Below, in pieces: positions 11,500-21,814 of a DNA stretch of 29,478 nucleotides; position 1 is the first letter of the stretch; each line of letters opens with the position of its first letter. The DNA is taken from contig BMAT01006172.1 of assembly GCA_019649035.1 (NCBI GenBank), forward strand, positions 123,808 to 153,285, in the 5' to 3' direction. A program made the position numbers and the translations under genes. The DNA is from Elysia marginata. Taxonomy: Eukaryota; Mollusca; Gastropoda; Plakobranchidae. The notes below the pieces were generated by a model. It was given only the letters and a program-made list of their open reading frames with translations, was not told where the DNA came from and did no database searches.

Positions 11500-11990
11500 T
11501 GACGTTGCCAATTATGACAGGATTTGGTCCAAATCGAATCGTCACTATTGCAGTTCTAGCCCTGTAACATCATTGGCGCAATTATGCTATCGCTTTCCTC
11601 CCTTCCGGGCGAGACAGCCTTAAAGGCCTGATGAAGGCGGCAGTTTTACTCTTCTTTTAGGCAACCTGTCTGCGCCAGTTAGCGATTTGCGTGGAAAGCA
11701 ACCCTGGGGTATGCCGGATTTGGCAGCTTGGTGATAAAATTAGATAATTGAGAGAGATCGGGTGAATTCTGCCGCGGAGACTACTTTGACACCAGAAGTA
11801 AGCGCCACGGGAAAAAAATTTATTTCGTTATAAAGATAGCTAGTAAGCAAAGAAGAAGAAGTGGTCCGCGTGAATTTTCTTCTCCCTACGAGGTTTTCAT
11901 GGGCTGAAAACAAGCCGCGATGTAAGGTTTTAATATTTTTCAGGTTTATAAAGGTTCGTCAAATATAAGACTGGCTTTTAACGCAGGTAA
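11500..11990. other. GC/CpG-richer segment with a possible plus-strand exon
   Basis: This stretch has far more C, G and CpG than its surroundings. At its right end TAATATTTTTCAG|GTTTATAAAG begins 43 nt that end ACGCAG|GTAAGT (11944-11986), with good splice signals on both sides on the plus strand, opposite to the SK gene. One frame is open across it (VYKGSSNIRLAFNA). It could be an antisense transcript, a regulatory island or an unrecognised dispersed repeat. Confidence 0.3.
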
Positions 11991-12116
11991 GTTCGATCAA
12001 ATTTTATTTAATTATTTCTTATTAAATTGCCATTAATTGTTTCAAATCTCTCTATAAGTCTCTCTCTCTTGTTTCTCAGCTCTATCTCTGTCCATCCCTC
12101 CATTGCTAATCCTATC

Positions 12117-12375
12117 TCTTCTTCTTCTTCTTCTTCTTCTTCTTCTTCTTCTTCNNNNNNNNNNNTCTATTTTTTCTTCTTCTTCTTGCTCTTCTTCTTG
12201 CTCTTCTTCTTGCTTTTCTTTTCTTCTTCTTCTTCTTCTTGTTCTTGTTCTTGCTCTTCTTTTCTTCTTCTCCTTCTTCTTGTTCTTGTTCTTGCTCTTC
12301 TTTTTTTTTCTTCTTCTTCTTCTTCTTCTTCTTCTTCTTCTTCTTCTTCTTCTTCTTCTTCTTCTTCTTCTTTTT
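12117..12375. repeat. (TTC)n microsatellite with sequence gap
   Basis: Long TTC repeat with TTG and TTTTC interruptions; an 11-base run of N lies at 12155-12165. All six frames stay open here because the repeat contains no stop codon, giving poly-Ser, poly-Leu, poly-Arg and poly-Lys strings that are not genes. Its true length is uncertain because of the gap. Confidence 0.95.
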
Positions 12376-14125
12376 TTCCAACTTTCTTTCTTTCTTCCTT
12401 TTGCTTTCCTAGACTGAGCTAAGAACAAAGCAAAACAAAGCCTCGAATTTTCTCCATTCGCGAGTCCCAATCCTTCATCATCGCTCACTTTTGCTGCGAA
12501 GGTTTAGTTAGATTGTGAAAATGCTATCATATAGCTTTGTTCCTGAATTATAATTGACAAAAAACTGCTTTCAACATGGCCATTAAGATGCGTTGCTGTT
12601 ATTGTAATTTTAATTTGCAAAAAGACCAAATTAGCGGTAGGAATAATGCAGGCCTATTTTTTCTACATTGTGAAAAAACATAAGTTTCATTACTTTTTCT
12701 TTTTTTACTAGGGCTGTTATTGTTGGCGTATGAATTGACCTAATACAACTGTTTCTTTTTTCTATATCTCTATAATGTTTTGCGGAAGTTCAAGTTCAAA
12801 ATGTACAGACGTAAACATTTAAACATGCAGATGATAAAAAAATAAATTGTTTCCTTTTCTTTTTATAATAGATTGGTTGTGGATAATAGAGTAACAATTT
12901 GATTTATAGGTTTCAGGCAATTGTTTGTTGTTGGTTTTTTTTGGGTAATGGATATTGATGGTGATATACAGATTAAGAAATATTGTAAACCAAGAGACAT
13001 CGATTATCGGAGATTAAAGTTGGATGTTAACACAAGACTTTTTTCAATTAATCACAAAGGCATAATAAAGTTTTTCACTTGTAGGAAATAGAATGAGAAG
13101 TCAAAGACGAGCAGTTGGACCGAGTGAGTTTTTTTTATTTAAGAGGATGAATCTTATAGAATCACAAAAAACTAACAGAGAAGCAGGGAAAGCTATAAAT
13201 GCTTCGGACAAGATAGCCAAAGAATGAAAGAGGAAAGTACTTGTAACTTAAATATGCGTATAGCATTCATCTACAATTACACTACAAGATTTTCCAACCT
13301 TAAGGAAAACGTCCTTATGAAGTATGTTATTTGTCATACTGTATTACAAAATTTTCGTGCTAGCTAATAATTCTTGCTTCTATTCATGACTCGCATGAAG
13401 GTTTTTCTTCCAAACTTTACGGCAAATATTTGAAATGCGTTTGAAAACACTTTAGCGAGGAATCACGACAAGAGCCAATAGCTTGTTAAATTTATATAAA
13501 CAACCTCAAACCCCCAAAAGCGTTACTGCTTTATTTTGTTGTTTTTGGTCTACAAAAGCGAAATAGGTAAGTATTTTATGGGATTCTGTCTTTATTGTTG
13601 TTGATTGATGTATGTGTGTATGTTTGACTATACCAGAGTTTGGAAATGAACGGACAGGCACTATAAACAGATCACTTGATGGGTCGTGTGCTCTTTAGCC
13701 ATACCATACAGAAGCTCGATTTCCAGATTTCGACAATAAAGAACTTTCATTTTCGCAAATCGTGTACGTGAGCTGTAATTCTTTAAGTAAATCCGGGAAA
13801 TAATACAAAAATTATGGCTAAAGTTTGAATTGATACTTAAAATAGCAAGGTTTTTATTTGCTAACACACAAACACATCACGTATACTCAACACGCAGCTC
13901 TATACTCGTGAAAAACGAATGTATGAAACGATCCCGCACGTGTTATCAAGCTATAAGAATGTGTGGCTTCTAAAAGGTCACCCATACAAGATCCAATTTA
14001 GTTATGTGCCCCTGGCATCTTACACACAGAAGACATCGGTCTTAAGAGGCAGCAAATAAAAACAGATGCGGATATAATGTAACTCTGGCAGACCGCTAGG
14101 TCTGGATTGACAGTGAGACTCGAAC

Positions 14126-14227
14126 CTGGAGTTGAGCCAGCTTTTCCTCGATCTGATTCACCCGCTTCTCCATGGCTCCTGAGTTGGTGTGCATCTCAAT
14201 AACCAGCTCTTGGATATTGGACTGGGT
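14126..14227 (-). CDS. SK calcium-activated K+ channel, coiled-coil exon
   Basis: 102-nt phase 0-0 exon on minus, 34 codons. Acceptor TGTTTCCGCAG ends at 14228; donor is CTCCAG|GTTCGA. The peptide begins TQSNIQELVIEM and ends EKRVNQIEEKLAQLQ. It lines up with the segment right after the calmodulin-binding domain of SK channels, where vertebrate proteins begin TQN, carry a DLNERSEDFEKRI-like stretch and then KLETL. The pattern E-K-R-V/I followed by heptad-spaced leucines is shared, and joining to the next exon keeps the leucine spacing without gaps. This region is a coiled coil in the cytoplasmic tail. In relatives the preceding residues encode the calmodulin-binding helices; these are not in the window. 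If the weak donor is skipped, the frame stops at about 14096. Confidence 0.85.
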
Positions 14228-15809
14228 CTGCGGAAACAAATACAGAGCACTGATAAAGAAAAGAAGAAGTGGAGATGCTATACATGTAGCTTTATTAAAA
14301 ATTAGAAACAAAATTGAAGATAAATAAACTATATATATTTATACAATGATGTTTATAAGTTTTGGATCTAAACAAATAATTCATCAGTTAGGAAAAATAA
14401 AACGGAATGCAAAAAAACTACTGTGGTGACCCATACCAATCTGGTCTCGATGAGGCAATAACAGTGTAAAAAATAAGAAAATTGTTCTTTATTAAGTAAT
14501 AAAACAAGTTTCTAATGAAATGGCAAGTTGGTCCCTTTAGAAAAGCAATTGGGCAGGTTTGGCATACAAAGCATGTTGAATTGCCTTGTCTTTAGTAATT
14601 GTTTCGCGTGTGGTAAGTAGCCTTAATGTTGTAAAAAAACAAAAATCAAAATATAATCATGCTATCGAAGCTAAGATGATAACGCACAAAAGAAAAAAAA
14701 GCCTTGTAAAATGAAATTTTCAGAGATTGTGATAACATGGATAGCATTTTCAGGAATAAATCTCAAAGCTTAATGTCTTAAAGCTGAACACATTCTGTAG
14801 ATTCATGTGGCAACACCAACTTCATTTGAGTCAATAAGACTTATTTTCTTTCCACCATTAAGTGCGTTGAAACACGTAAAATAAATTTTGTCTTGTAGTA
14901 TGTTTCACGACAAACTGCAGTCTTCCAATTAAAATTTATAAACCGATACAAAGCTCTAGACTTCAAAAACCTCGATGTTTAATCTGCCGTCGGTAATTAC
15001 TACTAGTTGGAATGAAATTACTACTCTGAAGCCGGTGTTAACACCTCAGTTGCATTAAACATTAGCGCGGGATTGGGGTAGTTTTCCAAATGTCATCTCA
15101 CACGCTGATTACTCCATCAACATGATAGAGATCAAAATGAGAGCGGAGTAAAACTGCCAAGAGTAGCGCATTACGCTTGATCATGCACAGTAACTATCTA
15201 CAATTTTAACAAGATTGATAACACGTAGATTAACGAATTACTTCGCCGTAAATACCAGCTATAAAACGCAACAAGCCAAAGCGCGAGATTATTGACGATA
15301 TTGTGTTACAAATAGTTGAAACAACAGCACTGGCAGATATAAATTTAGTATGTTAACCATTATGATTTGCATGCCTCTATTATATGGGTAGTCTTTTCGT
15401 ATTACTTTTATAGACGCAGAAAAAATTTGCAAAGGTTGATGTTAATGAGCAATCAAGTCTTTGTTTCTGCTGCACCTCAACATTTTGGAAACACTATTTT
15501 TCTTTAGTTGTGAGAGGTAGAGGCATGTTTGTATCTCAGTTTATTGCTAACATATTTTGCACAGGTCATGGTTATCATATTAACTAAAATTTAGAACTTG
15601 TTTTCACAGCGACGATCATCCATCACCCCGGTCAAACAGTTCCGTCTGATCTGATTCATCTCCCTCTTGCAATATATTTGAAATTCACGAACGTGCTGTC
15701 AGTTTAGAAGTTATGTTTATGTTTATATTTTAAGGTGATTCAGGAGATTGGGCTTCGCGATGGAACTCCTTTTTTAAGAAGCCTTGTGTGGACTGGATAT
15801 AAGCTGTGT

Positions 15810-15945
15810 TTGTCTCAGTTGCAAGGCGGTGGGCGCTAGAACTGCTAAGAGTCGAAGGTTTAAATCACACTAAATGCGTTGTCTCAGAGGTGGGTGCCAG
15901 AGCTACTAACTTTATAAGTCGGAGATACAAATCACACTAAATGCG
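15810..15945 (+). repeat. Tandem pair of tRNA-like repeats, copies 2 and 3
   Basis: Two adjacent units, 15810-15878 (69 bp) and 15879-15945 (67 bp). Each starts TTGTCTCAG, continues with a GGTGGGYGCYAGA-type block, then AGTCG-A and AAATCACACTAAATGCG. The first also has GTTGCAAGGCGG, like a tRNA D-arm, and AAGGTTTAAATCA, like a decayed B box. A third relative lies inverted at 9486-9555. Likely SINE heads or tRNA derivatives. Confidence 0.65.
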
Positions 15946-16016
15946 GGCATATTAGGGGCATTATGTCACTTAAAGCCCACTTCTTTACACTGCTAATTCC
16001 ACGTATAAAAAACTTT

Positions 16017-16076
16017 CGATCGTTTGGTTTAGGGGTATGCAGCTTACAAGATGCCTAATGTTCAATTTACCGATCT
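16017..16076 (+). pseudogene. tRNA-Pro-like relic
   Basis: CGTTTGGTTTAGGGGTATG closely follows the 5' half of eukaryotic tRNA-Pro (which reads CGTTGGTCTAGGGGTATG), and TGTTCAATTTACCGATC follows its T-arm with changes. CGATC at the end can pair with GATCG at the start. The anticodon arm is shortened and lacks a proper loop, so it cannot be a working tRNA. It may be a tRNA pseudogene or a SINE head. Confidence 0.45.
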
Positions 16077-16349
16077 GATTCGTTCGAAACTTACGAATCG
16101 TTAAAAGTAACCGTAAGACTTATTGTATTAAAGGAAAAATGCTATAAAAAGAAGCAAACTTAAAATAAAATTTTCAAAGTAACATGTTCTTTAGATATAT
16201 TTGGGTATTGCAAGTAATCACTCAGTTATTGTACACATCCTCAATGCTTGGGATTTAAATAGAATCCTTAGGTTTTACCTTACTAAGTATATATCTCTAC
16301 ATAAAAAACACAATGTCGCAACAAAACAAAGGTAGGACTAGGCTATTAT

Positions 16350-16457
16350 GTTTATCTTTTTACCTATCTATCTACCTGTACAATTAGAATCAATCAACGA
16401 TTCGTCTATCTATCAATTGACTTATCAAACTATCAATCCATTTTCATATCTATCTAT

Positions 16458-16509
<52 letters not shown>

Positions 16510-16510
16510 C

Positions 16511-16546
<36 letters not shown>

Positions 16547-17000
16547 AGCTATCTATATATCAATCAATCAGTCTATCCATCAATTTATCTATTTTTCCTT
16601 CTTTCTACCAACCTATATACCTATCTACCTTTTATTCTTACTACTTATCAATCTAATCATTTGTATATCTTTCTATCTTTCTTTCTTTTCTTATCTATTT
16701 ATGCATCGAGCTGTTTATAGTTTTTTTTCTATTTATTAAACATTTTGCACATATACATCTATCTATCTATCTATCTATCTACTTATCTATCTATATATCT
16801 ACATTTCTTTCTCTCTTTCTACCTTCTTGTCTATCTCTCTCTCTCTATCTTTTCATCTAACTGCCAATCTACCCATGTGTACTTTGATCTATCAACATAT
16901 CAACATATCTTTCTATTTATAGTTGTCTATCTATCAGTCAATCTATCTTATGATCCATTTTATGATCTCTTTATTTGTCTATCCATCTATCAATTTATCT
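16350..17000. repeat. (ATCT)n / GATA-type microsatellite
   Basis: The pure core is at about 16457-16546, with a second short run at 16757-16792 and diffuse ATCT/TTCT sequence between and after. Open frames rich in Ile-Tyr-Leu-Ser across it are products of the repeat. Confidence 0.95.
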
Positions 17001-17199
17001 ATACTTTAACCGGTCAATCTACCTATTTCCGTATTTCTCTCGATATGTCCCTCTGCTCTTTCTCACAGTCTTTCTCTCTTCCAGCCACTTTATATCTTAT
17101 GGAGTTGGTGCCTCTTTTTTCCCTCTTACCCTTCTCCTATGGGAAATAAGTCAAACGAACTTGTCTGGTGTTTCGAGTCGGTGCCATTATTTTCTTTAG

Positions 17200-17222
17200 G
17201 ACCCGTCATGATCTATGCCAAG
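17200..17222 (+). other. Possible plus-strand microexon
   Basis: TTATTTTCTTTAG|GACCCG begins 23 nt that end GCCAAG|GTGAGT, with good acceptor and donor spacing for a microexon. There is no partner exon in view and it is antisense to the SK locus. Chance is a serious alternative. Confidence 0.2.
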
Positions 17223-19935
17223 GTGAGTAAATCACACGTTGTTTTAGCATAAATGCCTTTGTGGTAAGGGTAACTACATAATTATAATATGTAAATTTCA
17301 TACACTTTCCCAAGGTTAAAGGAACAGGAAATATTTCCCATTTTTCCTGAGCAGAAGGACCAACAATCTGGAAAAGGCTATAGGCTGGTAGTAAGTATTG
17401 AGGAAACATAAAGTTGACTCATTGCGGTGCTTTCACTTCACTTCACAACGGTTTGGGTGCTAAACAGAGTCGGCATTACCTCATTGATTTCGCACGAGCT
17501 GACTTGCAAAGTTTGTAGTACAACAGTATTGATTCGTCGCTAACTTGCACTAACCATTGTGCTAATGGCTGTTCCGGCCGCGTACAGAGCTGATTGACGC
17601 AATTCACTCCACGTTTGATGTCAGGGTCAACAAAAGATGTTCGTTTATACCCTCTGTCAGGTACGCTTTAGAATTAACGGAAACATATCGGCCATTAGAG
17701 GTTTTGAGAAGGCCTTCATTGAAACTGTACACGTTTTAGCCTGTATCTTTCAATCCAAATAAAAGATTCGAATGGCGAATAACCAGTAGCAAAAGTCTAG
17801 TCAACAAGTTACAGACAACCGAAGTATCAAAAATCCATTTCTAAATGTCTACTTAGAAAACAATGCCTTAAAATTTGAAAAAAAAAAGTTTGCCTGTAAA
17901 CTACATTCTGTGCAATCTTTTAAGAGTAATTATGGTTAGAACTATTTGATGGAGGCGGGAAATAAAACCACGGATTAATGGGTTTTTTTTTTGTTTGTTT
18001 GTTTTTTACTAGGTAAAGTAAAAGATATTCCTTACAGAAGCAACGAATGATGGTTCCGCAGCACAATATGAGGGGTTCAGACAACGCTGAAGAAAGATTA
18101 TTCCACCCAAATATTTTCTAAACAAAGAATAGAGCAAAGCAACGGCAATCTAGCTCGTGGCGTAAAACACTACGCATAAAAATGATCTCTTTTGCTTTCC
18201 TTAACCTATTGTTTACTATTAACTTTGTTAACTGACTAGACATGTAAAAGTTGGAAAGACTTCACTAGCTTACTTGAGGTGTAAATACTGTATTCGATTT
18301 CCCAACCACAGTGATAACTTAAAGAACTGTACCTAAACGAACACAGTTACTTGGTAAAACTCTGAAGCAACAACAGTTTTTCTTTCTGCTCCTCTTTATA
18401 TTGAAGAAGCAGATTCACACAAAAAGCTTTAAAATGTTTTGATTTTAAACATTAATTTTAGTATTCTCTTTTATAAAGGATCATGTTTGTAGGTTGGTTG
18501 CAAAAGAAAAGAAAAAAATCTTAGGAGTCCAAGTGGATTGTTTAAAAAATTGAACACGTTTTTTTGTTCAAGGGCAAAAATGTTTGAGCTTAAGGAATTC
18601 TAGTTGCAATAGTCAAACTGATGCTTCAAATGTGTGAAAAATGTTTCCTCTTAAAATGGAAGGTTTATCCGAGAAAGGTCTAAAACAGAAAAGACTTTTT
18701 TCATCAATGTTAAACTGCCAAAACAATTTTTTTTGGTAGAGCAGATAAATTATATGTGTACTACAGGAAATAGATGTGACAGTAATTTTAGTTTTATATT
18801 CATCCATTAGTAAATTGTCAAATAATTTTAGGTAAAGGCCAAACATCAATCTACAAGGCTATCAGGAAAACACAATGAGTAATATGATTACACCATAGGC
18901 CATCAGAGTACTTGCAGATGTTGTCAGGTTCTGTCAAAAACGTTACAATAGACTGGATTGGTCTGAAAGTAATGCCTGTATAAACATATTGACATGTGGG
19001 ACAATTAAAAAAATATATTTTTGAAATCTAAGTTACATGCTACATTATGTGTCTTTTCTTTATCTATCTTTTTTCCTCTCTAGCGATCAAGCCAAAGTTT
19101 ATAGAAACCTTCTGAAAAGTAGAGTGAAAATTCAATACCGCTACCAATACTTCTATCCGACACTTACTTTTACTTCGTCATTGTTTGCAAATTGAATGTA
19201 TTTCAAATTTTGGAGACAAAGAAAACAACCCCAAATAGAAAGCGATAGATAGAGACCTTAACGTAAGTAAGTTGAACAGGTCAGCTTGGTCATAGACCAA
19301 CTTGTGTAATAATAAACTTAAACTGCGTCCCATTAGGATATTGCATATGGCGATGCATTTTAGAATTGGTATTGCCTTTTTTTCAACATATCGGTTTCAC
19401 ACTTGCTTTGGTTAATTCTAAGATCCTCAAATTACAAGTAGTTTTCCGAGCCGTAAGCCTGTAGAAAACTATCTGTCGCCAGCCTTTTGATGATAAAATT
19501 TTTTTATCGGTTAAATTTTGCAGTTAAGAGATGTTGCCCATTAGAGTTTGATCTGTTTTGAGGAACTGAACGGTCTGTCTTGTAACTGTATAGAAGGACT
19601 CTATTAATTCTGAAAACCTTTCTTCAATAATAACAGGCATTACTATTCAACCGTTATGGAAGGATTGAGAGTTTACACACAGCAGGGTTATATTTTAAAA
19701 GTACATCTAACACACATGGTCGTATTAAAACAATATAGAGAAGGACATAATATAACCATAGCTTCACCTTTAACTTTAATAGATTCACCTAATTGCAAAA
19801 GCAATACTCTAATTTCAAAAGTGTTTTAAGGCTGTTATTTTTTTAAATCGTAGGTGAAGAAACGGACTCCTTCTTACTAGAGACTTTTTTTAAACTTATC
19901 ATTGATTTTCAAAAGTTATGGTCTGGAAATGCTAA

Positions 19936-20127
19936 TAGAGACCTTTAGCACACGCACCGTGTCTCAATACGCGTACGTGAAAATCGGGAAAGCAGATTAA
20001 GAAACTATAAATATAATGAAACCAGTTTCTAAAAATAGAACGTCTGTGGGTCTATTTTTAGAAACTGGTTTCATTATTTTTATAGTTTCTTAATCTGCTT
20101 TCCCGATGCGTGTGCTAAAGGTCTCTA
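19936..20127. mobile_element. 192-bp foldback element (MITE-like)
   Basis: Nearly perfect inverted repeat. The outer arms of 21 bp, TAGAGACCTTTAGCACACGC(A) at 19936-19956 and its exact complement at 20107-20127, are identical. The inner arms of 56 bp (19984-20039 and 20051-20106) differ at one base. The loop is 11 nt (20040-20050). The left arm alone carries 27 extra nt at 19957-19983, containing the palindrome TACGCGTA. TA at both borders would suit a Tc1/mariner-type target duplication. There is no coding capacity. Confidence 0.85.
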
Positions 20128-21742
20128 ATAAAAATACCATTTCCCGCGTAAAATATGCTTCATACTCGTTGAGTTGTGAAAAGAGTTTTTATTTACTTTC
20201 TTTGTGCACATCAAGGAGCTGAATACATTGAAAGAAGCTTGGTAAACTATAAATGCGAGACTTTATTCCTAGTTGAAAAATTATGATACAGAGAATTGGT
20301 TTTTTAATAAAAATTTTTATTCAGGTTGTAAACAGTTGTAGTTATAAAATTATGTTTACAAATGGAGTTACAACAGTAAAAGTTTTAGCTATGCCATGAC
20401 CAATTACAAATAAACCAAAAATATTCAGAATGTTCTAACCCGACTACAAGACAGGAGTAAGCAACCAACAGCAATAAGCACCAACACCAACCCGTCACGT
20501 ATTTTCGTGGATTCTTTTAAATTGTGAGATTCAAATTAAATTCTAACTTAAACACTGGTCTAGAAGAAACGACAAATCATTAGGCAAAATAACAATTATC
20601 CAATCGTTAATGATTGCAAAAATAGTCTATATATTAACCTCACAACAGAATTCCCAATCAATCTATTCGCCTTTACATCGTAGTTCCTGCTCCGCAACAC
20701 AAGGCTGTTGGCTTTGTGGAGACACACCAAATTACACTATTTATTTTGTTTTGTTTGATGAAAGCTTGTGTCTTCATGCTGTCGCTAAAAATATTTGGTA
20801 ATTTTGAAAAACCTATCACTTTTACTAAAAAAAACGTCTCTTGGTATGAGTGAAACTTATGTTTTCTTACATAAAGAACAAAATCGTGGATTCTTTCTTT
20901 TGTAATCCCTACGTCCTAGTTTTTTTAACAATCCGCACCAGGGCGAACACATAGAATAAATCGTATCTTTTCGGTGAAATTTATTAGCTATGCACTAGGG
21001 AAAACCTTTGATCAAACAAAAATTAATCCAACAGCGTATAGTTTCTTGTAGTTGATAATCGCGCTGCCCTAAACACAGTTAAAGCTACCTTATAAGAGAG
21101 ACTAACATTATGAGACAAGACTCCTCTGAGACTCTATGTCTCGTTGCGTCATTTCTAAACAAAAATAACTATAAAACTGATGTTAACATACTTGGCTATA
21201 GAAGCTGAAGAAATATGTAAGATTTTATTTATACCATTTGAAGAAATATGCAACAAAAGTCTTTGTATTAGCATAAATAAGAATTTAGCTAGATAACTCG
21301 ATATTTCTTTAATTATAAGACACAACCAAAAGCAAGAATAACTCAAAATGAATTAGGTACAAAATAAGACGCATCTACATGCGTAGGAACAAATGTAAGA
21401 ATAAAAGTAGAAAACCAAAATAAGAATCACATATTAAAACAACAGCATGCATATAAGACAGAAAACATTGTCTCATGCAGTTGCGGCACGAATAGTTATT
21501 TAATAATAAATCAGAAGAAAAACAATTAAAATAATGTGCATTGTGAACACCAAAAGCAAACGAAAAGCAGAGCTTAATTGATAAAACCTGCAACCATAGT
21601 CACAACAAAAGGTTAATTGAATAAGTTAATTTCCACAACCTCAATAATTATGTTATGTAGGACAGCTGCTAGGCTACTCTAGCTTTATTTGGCACCAGCA
21701 AGCAAAAGAACAAAAACTGATAACATAAAGTAGGCCCCTAAC

Positions 21743-21814
21743 CTGTTGGTATACCACGTGAGGGATGGAGATATAAACACTGGGCATAGGCGCTATACCC
21801 ATGTGACCCATGTT
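21743..21814 (-). CDS. Candidate 72-nt cassette exon in the SK locus
   Basis: On minus, a strong acceptor (CTATCCTTTTTTTTCCCGTAG) ends at 21815, followed by 72 nt open in phase 0 and a donor CAACAG|GTTAGG at 21742. The 24-residue peptide begins NMGHMGIAPMPS and ends IPHVVYQQ. It is phase 0 at both ends, like the two known SK exons downstream on the same strand, so it can be included or skipped without changing frame. I know of no such segment in vertebrate SK proteins, where the calmodulin-binding domain runs directly into the TQN segment. Most likely a lineage-specific or alternative exon of this channel; an unrelated gene is possible. Confidence 0.5.

Larger units (their letters stand above)
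10796..14125 (-). other. SK intron between the last two exons
   Basis: 3.3-kb intron, read on minus. Its acceptor is good (TATTTTCAG at 10796), while its donor CAG|GTTCGA at 14125 is weak in positions +3 to +6. It contains a SINE in antisense orientation, a GC-richer segment at 11500-11990, and a TTC microsatellite with Ns. From 12380 to 14100 I see only AT-rich DNA. Confidence 0.7.
14228..21742 (-). other. Intronic or intergenic region, 7.5 kb
   Basis: No SK core motifs (pore GYGD, calmodulin-binding HQRKFLQAIH-type, HNFMMDTQLTK-type) were found on minus by eye. The region holds tRNA-like repeats (15810-16076), the ATCT microsatellite and the hairpin element, with AT-rich DNA between them. 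Slightly CpG-richer patches occur at 15040-15320 and 17460-17650 with no coding signal I can defend. Confidence 0.5.

Noticed and set aside
12027-12488. Several long Ser/Leu/Arg/Lys-rich open frames on both strands
   Set aside because: Products of the TTC microsatellite, crossing an 11-base N gap; no domain and no splice evidence.
15605-15675. Minus-strand 35-codon frame containing REMNQIRRNCLTGVMDDRR, richer in GC
   Set aside because: No acceptable acceptor and no family match I can name; kept only as a note.
16348-17199. Frames rich in Tyr-Leu-Ser-Ile on plus
   Set aside because: Translation of the ATCT microsatellite and its degenerate flanks.
17520-17600. Minus-strand TAGCACAATGG, a good pol III A box
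   Set aside because: No B box at a proper distance and no fold; could be a decayed tRNA-like relic but is not supportable.
19084-19195. Plus-strand frame after a strong pyrimidine tract (TTTTTTCCTCTCTAG), beginning DQAKVYRNLLKS
   Set aside because: Good acceptor but ends in a stop with no donor, and AT-rich codons with no family match; not enough to call.
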